A stretch of 9,247 bases of DNA, from positions 1-9,247 of the forward strand of contig JAITHN010000096.1 of assembly GCA_031279745.1 (NCBI GenBank), written 5' to 3'. Origin of the DNA: Streptococcaceae bacterium. GTDB taxonomy: Bacteria > Bacillota > Bacilli > Lactobacillales > Streptococcaceae. Within the stretch, counting starts at the first letter, position 1. Every line of letters starts with the position of its first letter. The translations under genes were made by a program, and so were the position numbers. The notes below the pieces were generated by a model that did no database searches, had not been told where the DNA came from, and saw only the letters and a list, made by a program, of their open reading frames with translations. Shown here in pieces: positions 6,083-9,247 of the stretch.

Positions 6083-7144
6083 CTATGCCAGACTTTTTTT
6101 GATTTCTTCCCAACTGATTGAACGAATGCGAGACTGCCCGATTCCATCTAATGTCACGACGGATACCCCATGGCTCTTACTTTTCTTATCATGACGCATC
6201 GCTTCAAAGACTTTCTCCAAATCAATTTTTGGGAAGTCCGTTGGCAAATGAACTTTTTCTAACAATTTTATCAGTAGGGCTTGTGTATCCTTTGGAGTCC
6301 ATCCTTTTTGAATGGCAAATTGATTCATTTTCACCATGCCTATGGCAACCGCTTCTCCGTGTGTTATGTTTCCGTAACCGAGCGTTGCTTCAATCCCATG
6401 CCCTATCGTATGCCCGAAATTCAGCTTCATTCTCATCCCTTGATCAAAGACATCTTCTTCAACGAGCGCTTTCTTCACTCGAATGCTTTTGATAATCAAT
6501 TTCTCTATTTCCTGAACAATCTCTGAAAATGATGCAGCGTCCATCATTTCATCTAAGATGCTTGAATCTTGAATCATCCCGCATTTGATTACTTCCGCAA
6601 GTCCTTCGCTAATCGCTTCCGTCTTTAATGTTGTTAGAACAACGGGATCTATCAATACCCCACTCGGTTGATAAAATGTCCCCACACTGTTCTTGATACC
6701 TGGCAAGTTGACTGCCGTCTTTCCACCAATCGACGCATCAACTTGGGCTAAAAGGGAGGTAGGAATTTGGGCGAAAGAAATTCCGCGCTGATAGGTCGAG
6801 GCTACAAATCCAGATAAATCTCCTACAACTCCTCCACCTAGAGAAAGAATCAATCCCCCTCTATCAAAGGTGTTGTCATTTAGAAACTGATAGATCTTTT
6901 CCGCAGTCCCCAAACTCTTTGACTGCTCTCCTACTTGAACAACAAAGGAAAAAGTCGTATATCCAGATTGCTTCAACCTTTCCTTAACATCTCCTAAATA
7001 GATGGCGCCAACGGCGTCATCTGTGATGATAAGAATCTTTTCTCCGCTGAAAAAATTCTTGACCCATTTGTCTATCTTTTGGAGAACACCATGCTCCATC
7101 CATATTTCGTAGCTCTCAGTCCCAATATTTATCGTTTCAATCAT
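6083..7144 (-). CDS. aroB: 3-dehydroquinate synthase
   Basis: A 353-residue NAD- and metal-dependent enzyme making 3-dehydroquinate from DAHP, the second shikimate step. Motifs in order: VGEQSKS (71-77), LGGGVVGDLSGFVAS (102-116), the signature PTSLLAQVDASIGGKTAVN (128-146), NLPGIKN (146-152), GLAEVIK (181-187, metal ligand Glu184), LNFGHTIGHGIE (241-252, metal ligand His245) and HGEAVAIGM (262-270, metal ligand His262), then HDKK (318-321). Length is normal. I start it at the ATG at 7144, which overlaps the aroE stop as ATGA and has AAAGGGAA upstream; the frame extends to 7201 but that part overlaps aroE and has no family similarity. Translation is probably coupled to aroE. Confidence 0.96.
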   Translation of the reverse strand: MIETINIGTESYEIWMEHGVLQKIDKWVKNFFSGEKILIITDDAVGAIYLGDVKERLKQSGYTTFSFVVQVGEQSKSLGTAEKIYQFLNDNTFDRGGLILSLGGGVVGDLSGFVASTYQRGISFAQIPTSLLAQVDASIGGKTAVNLPGIKNSVGTFYQPSGVLIDPVVLTTLKTEAISEGLAEVIKCGMIQDSSILDEMMDAASFSEIVQEIEKLIIKSIRVKKALVEEDVFDQGMRMKLNFGHTIGHGIEATLGYGNITHGEAVAIGMVKMNQFAIQKGWTPKDTQALLIKLLEKVHLPTDFPKIDLEKVFEAMRHDKKSKSHGVSVVTLDGIGQSRIRSISWEEIKKSLA

Positions 7145-7965
7145 AGATTCCCTTTCAGTTTGTTTTGAATGAGTGGCACATCCATTTCTACTCCCGTCCA
7201 CAAAGTAAAAGCAAGGCTTGCTTGAAAAACAAGCATATCCAAACCGTTTTTTGCTCTTAGTCCATTCGCCTTTGCCTGCTGGAGAAAATGTGTTTCTTCT
7301 GGGGAATAAATCAAGTCCATCACACAGAGTTTATTGTTGCTGAGTTTTGAAAAATCAACCAGACTTTTTTCATAAGACATACCAGAATTTGTTGCATTGA
7401 CAATCAAATCCGCATCACGAAGGAGGTGATATTCTTTATTCTCCCCCTCAAAACTCTTAAAAGTAAGGACTCGTTCTTTTCCTATCCTAGCAACCATCTT
7501 CTGAAAATTTGCACCGGTTCTTGAAACAACGACTACCTCCGCATGGTGCTCTACGAGGGCAGATACGACAGCTTTTGCTGCTCCTCCTGCACCCAGAACA
7601 ACCACTTTTTTTCCGAGGAGTCCTTGAAAAAAACTTCTGGTCGCAAGGATGAATCCCTCACCATCTGTATTTTCCCCAATCAATTGCCCACGAATATTTA
7701 CAATCGTATTCACAGCACCTATTCGTTCAGCCCTATCGCTTATTTTGTCCAAAAAAGGAATGACCGCTTCTTTGTAAGGCATGGTCACATTGGCACCGAA
7801 AAAATCAGGCTGCCTGAGACGAGGAAGATTCTCCGAAAACTCGGACTCCTCCCAATCAAAAATTTCATAAACGTAATCCAACCCCGCACTCAAAAAAGAG
7901 TGGTTGTGAATCATAGGAGAAAGCGAGTGCTGAATATTACGCCCAATTACTCCACCTTTTTTCAT
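7141..7965 (-). CDS. aroE: Shikimate dehydrogenase
   Basis: A 274-residue NADP-dependent enzyme reducing 3-dehydroshikimate to shikimate. Substrate-side motifs: HSLSPMIHN (13-21), GANVTMPYKE (57-66, catalytic Lys65), GAVNT (83-87), GENTDGEGF (97-105, catalytic Asp101). The nucleotide-binding fold has VVVLGAGGAAKAV (121-133) and SRT (148-150), whose Arg149 fits 2'-phosphate (NADP) binding. The C-terminal NGLDMLVFQASLAFTLWTG (240-258) is typical of AroE rather than of YdiB or quinate dehydrogenases. Length is normal. The start at 7965 has GGAGGAG 2-4 bases upstream, a rather short spacing. It is the first gene of the operon and diverges from the MATE gene. Confidence 0.95.
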   Translation of the reverse strand: MKKGGVIGRNIQHSLSPMIHNHSFLSAGLDYVYEIFDWEESEFSENLPRLRQPDFFGANVTMPYKEAVIPFLDKISDRAERIGAVNTIVNIRGQLIGENTDGEGFILATRSFFQGLLGKKVVVLGAGGAAKAVVSALVEHHAEVVVVSRTGANFQKMVARIGKERVLTFKSFEGENKEYHLLRDADLIVNATNSGMSYEKSLVDFSKLSNNKLCVMDLIYSPEETHFLQQAKANGLRAKNGLDMLVFQASLAFTLWTGVEMDVPLIQNKLKGNL

Positions 7966-7986
7966 CGCTCCTCCAATTCTGCTTTT

Positions 7987-8010
7987 AGGGGATTATCCTT
8001 TTCATCCCCT
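7987..8010. promoter_or_regulatory. Hairpin in the aroE leader
   Basis: AGGGGAT (7987-7993) and ATCCCCT (8004-8010) form a perfect 7-bp inverted repeat with a 10-base loop. It lies in the predicted aroE untranslated leader about 17 bp before the ribosome binding site. There is no T-run, and the leader is too short for a T-box. It could be an operator or an mRNA stability element. Confidence 0.3.
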
Positions 8011-8045
8011 TCGCCCCCAATGCTCAACATCGCAATTTCTCTTTA

Positions 8046-8075
8046 ATTATCGCATATTCTCCATGCTTGTGCTAA
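8046..8075 (-). promoter_or_regulatory. Candidate promoter of the shikimate operon
   Basis: On the minus strand TTAGCA (8070-8075, four of six matches to TTGACA), an 18-bp spacer and GATAAT (8046-8051) with extended TGC. The predicted leader to the aroE ATG is about 75 nt. It overlaps the candidate promoter of the MATE gene on the other strand, so a single regulator bound there could affect both. Confidence 0.4.
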
Positions 8076-8078
8076 TAT
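8070..8078 (+). promoter_or_regulatory. Candidate extended -10 promoter of the MATE gene
   Basis: TGCTAATAT is an extended -10 element (TGn followed by TAATAT) 24 bp before the ATG, giving a short leader of about 18 nt that still includes the AGGGGAG site. No good -35 hexamer lies at the usual distance, which is common for extended -10 promoters. Confidence 0.4.
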
Positions 8079-8102
8079 GTGAGAACTGAAAGGGGAGACG
8101 AT

Positions 8103-9247
8103 ATGAAAGATTTAACGAGAGGAAATCCAATAAAATTAATACTGGCTTTCACCATTCCGCTCTTGATTGGGAATGTATTCCAACAGCTGTACTCAACTAT
8201 GGATATGGTGATTGTTGGAAAGACACTAGGAAAAACTGCTCTTGCAGGAGTCGGTTCTACGGGTTCGCTCAGCTTTTTGATTATCGGTTTTGCCATTGGT
8301 TTAACATCTGGTCTCTCCATCGTAACCGCACAGAAATTTGGAGCAAAAAACTACCGTGCTGTAAAAAAATCGTTTGCAACGAGTATTGTGCTCTCCATTA
8401 TGGTCAGTCTTGTTCTGACCATACTTTCCGTTTCTTTCGTTCATCCACTTCTTGTATTGATGCAAACACCGAGTGAGATTATGCCTTCGGCAGAGGGTTT
8501 TATCCGTATCATTTTCTTGGGGATTTTTGCAAGTATGACATTCAATCTCCTGAGTAACGCTCTTCGCTCGCTCGGAAACTCAACCCTACCATTAGTTTTC
8601 TTGATTATTGCCTGCGTAATCAATATTGCGCTTGACCTGATTTTTATCCTCGTCTTCAAATGGGGAGTTCAAGGTGCGGGGATTGCTACGGTTACCGCTC
8701 AAATCATCGCCAGTCTTTTCTGTGTACTTTATATTTGGCGAAAAGTTCCTCTATTGCAAGTGAGGAAGCAAGACTTCCAACTGACCAAACAAGACCTTAT
8801 CGAGCATGCCAGAATCGCCTTTCCAATGGCGTTCCAAGCCTCAATCATTGCGATTGGTGCGGTCATCTTGCAATCTGCGTTGAACTCCCTCGGAACAAAT
8901 GCAGTCGCCGCTCAAACTGCTGGAGGACGGATCGACCAATTTGCCACCCTTCCAATGATGAGCTTTGGCGTGACTATGGCAACATTTGTTGCTCAAAATT
9001 ATGGCGCCAAACAATATCTTCGCATCCTTGACGGTGTTCAAAAAGGATTGATTTTGAGCGTGAGCTTTTCGGTTGCAGCAGGAGCCTTCGTTATCATTTT
9101 TGGAAAAAATCTCGCACAATTCTTTGTCAGTGCAAAAGATACAGAAGTATTGAACTTAGTACAAACTTATTTCAATATTAATGCCTCTATGTATTTCATT
9201 CTTGCCATTCTCTTCATCCTAAGATACGCCCTTCAAGGGTTAGGGCA
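8103..9247 (+). CDS. MATE-family efflux transporter, C-terminus cut by the window end
   Basis: 381 codons are present and open to the last base. Family members are about 440-460 residues, so roughly the last one or two helices are missing. The sequence is a run of hydrophobic helices with MATE-type motifs in both halves. First half: TRGNPIKLIL start, FQQLYSTMDMVIVGK (26-40), ALAGVGS (46-52), NALRSLGNSTLP (152-163), GVQGAGIATV (188-197). Second half: PMAFQASI (241-248), LNSLGTNAVAAQTAG (260-274), RIDQF (276-280) and FVAQNYGAK (295-303). MATE proteins export drugs or metabolites by Na+ or H+ antiport across the membrane; the substrate cannot be told from sequence. The ATG at 8103 has AAAGGGGAG 5 bases upstream. 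It diverges from aroE with 137 bp between starts. Confidence 0.93.
   Translation, partial: MKDLTRGNPIKLILAFTIPLLIGNVFQQLYSTMDMVIVGKTLGKTALAGVGSTGSLSFLIIGFAIGLTSGLSIVTAQKFGAKNYRAVKKSFATSIVLSIMVSLVLTILSVSFVHPLLVLMQTPSEIMPSAEGFIRIIFLGIFASMTFNLLSNALRSLGNSTLPLVFLIIACVINIALDLIFILVFKWGVQGAGIATVTAQIIASLFCVLYIWRKVPLLQVRKQDFQLTKQDLIEHARIAFPMAFQASIIAIGAVILQSALNSLGTNAVAAQTAGGRIDQFATLPMMSFGVTMATFVAQNYGAKQYLRILDGVQKGLILSVSFSVAAGAFVIIFGKNLAQFFVSAKDTEVLNLVQTYFNINASMYFILAILFILRYALQGLG

Noticed and set aside
5543..6121. A 192-codon plus-strand open frame antisense to aroC and across the repeat gap
   Set aside because: It is antisense to the strongly supported aroC, has no ribosome binding site or recognisable motif, and reads as low-information Ser/Phe/Pro-rich sequence as expected for a shadow frame.
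7145..7201. Longer AroB from an upstream start
   Set aside because: It overlaps the end of aroE, has no family similarity, and the ATGA overlap at 7141-7144 with AAAGGGAA upstream gives a standard start.
8072..9119. Minus- and plus-strand open frames within 8072-9119 other than the MATE frame
   Set aside because: The plus-strand frame from 8103 to the window end is continuous and carries MATE motifs throughout; the others are shadows.

Overview
The window is ordinary low-to-mid GC Firmicutes chromosome, most likely Lactobacillales and Enterococcaceae/Streptococcaceae-like. Purine-rich Shine-Dalgarno sites (GGAGG/AGGAG type), tight gene packing and the order aroE-aroB-aroC-aroA-aroK followed by an LCP-family psr gene all point there. 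I cannot name the species. No RNA gene, CRISPR array, insertion sequence or phage gene was seen.

Layout. At the left edge, on the minus strand, is the N-terminus of a membrane-anchored or secreted protein (1-160) with its own upstream region (161-417). Next, all on the minus strand, come a 90-residue two-helix membrane protein (418-690, followed by a terminator), a YhfI-like metallo-beta-lactamase-fold hydrolase (713-1462), and a LytR-CpsA-Psr cell-wall polymer transferase (1629-2873, followed by a strong terminator). The centre and right are a minus-strand shikimate operon transcribed aroE (7141-7965) > aroB (6083-7144) > aroC (4838-5902) > a fused aroA-aroK (2966-4783). A MATE-family efflux gene (8103 to beyond 9247) diverges from aroE.

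Function. AroB (3-dehydroquinate synthase), AroE (shikimate dehydrogenase), the AroK and AroA domains (shikimate kinase, EPSP synthase) and AroC (chorismate synthase) supply five of the seven steps to chorismate. DAHP synthase and dehydroquinase are not here. tyrA and pheA, which from memory lie between aroC and aroA and after aroK in streptococcal/enterococcal relatives, are missing from their usual slots. Chorismate may therefore serve folate, quinone or Trp synthesis, or Tyr/Phe genes may lie elsewhere.

Most unusual points. (1) A single continuous frame joins EPSP synthase to shikimate kinase, in the same domain order as those two parts of the eukaryotic AROM protein, with an SD-like internal start in the linker. 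(2) Between aroC and aroA, an imperfect ~42-bp duplication of the aroA start region creates an 18-codon ORF that overlaps the aroC stop as ATGA and ends one base before the aroA ATG. (3) A perfect 34-bp direct repeat, offset 59 bp, lies just upstream of aroC, in the only long gap (180 bp) of the operon. These look like scars of operon rearrangement. I see no evidence for a new defence or mobile system.
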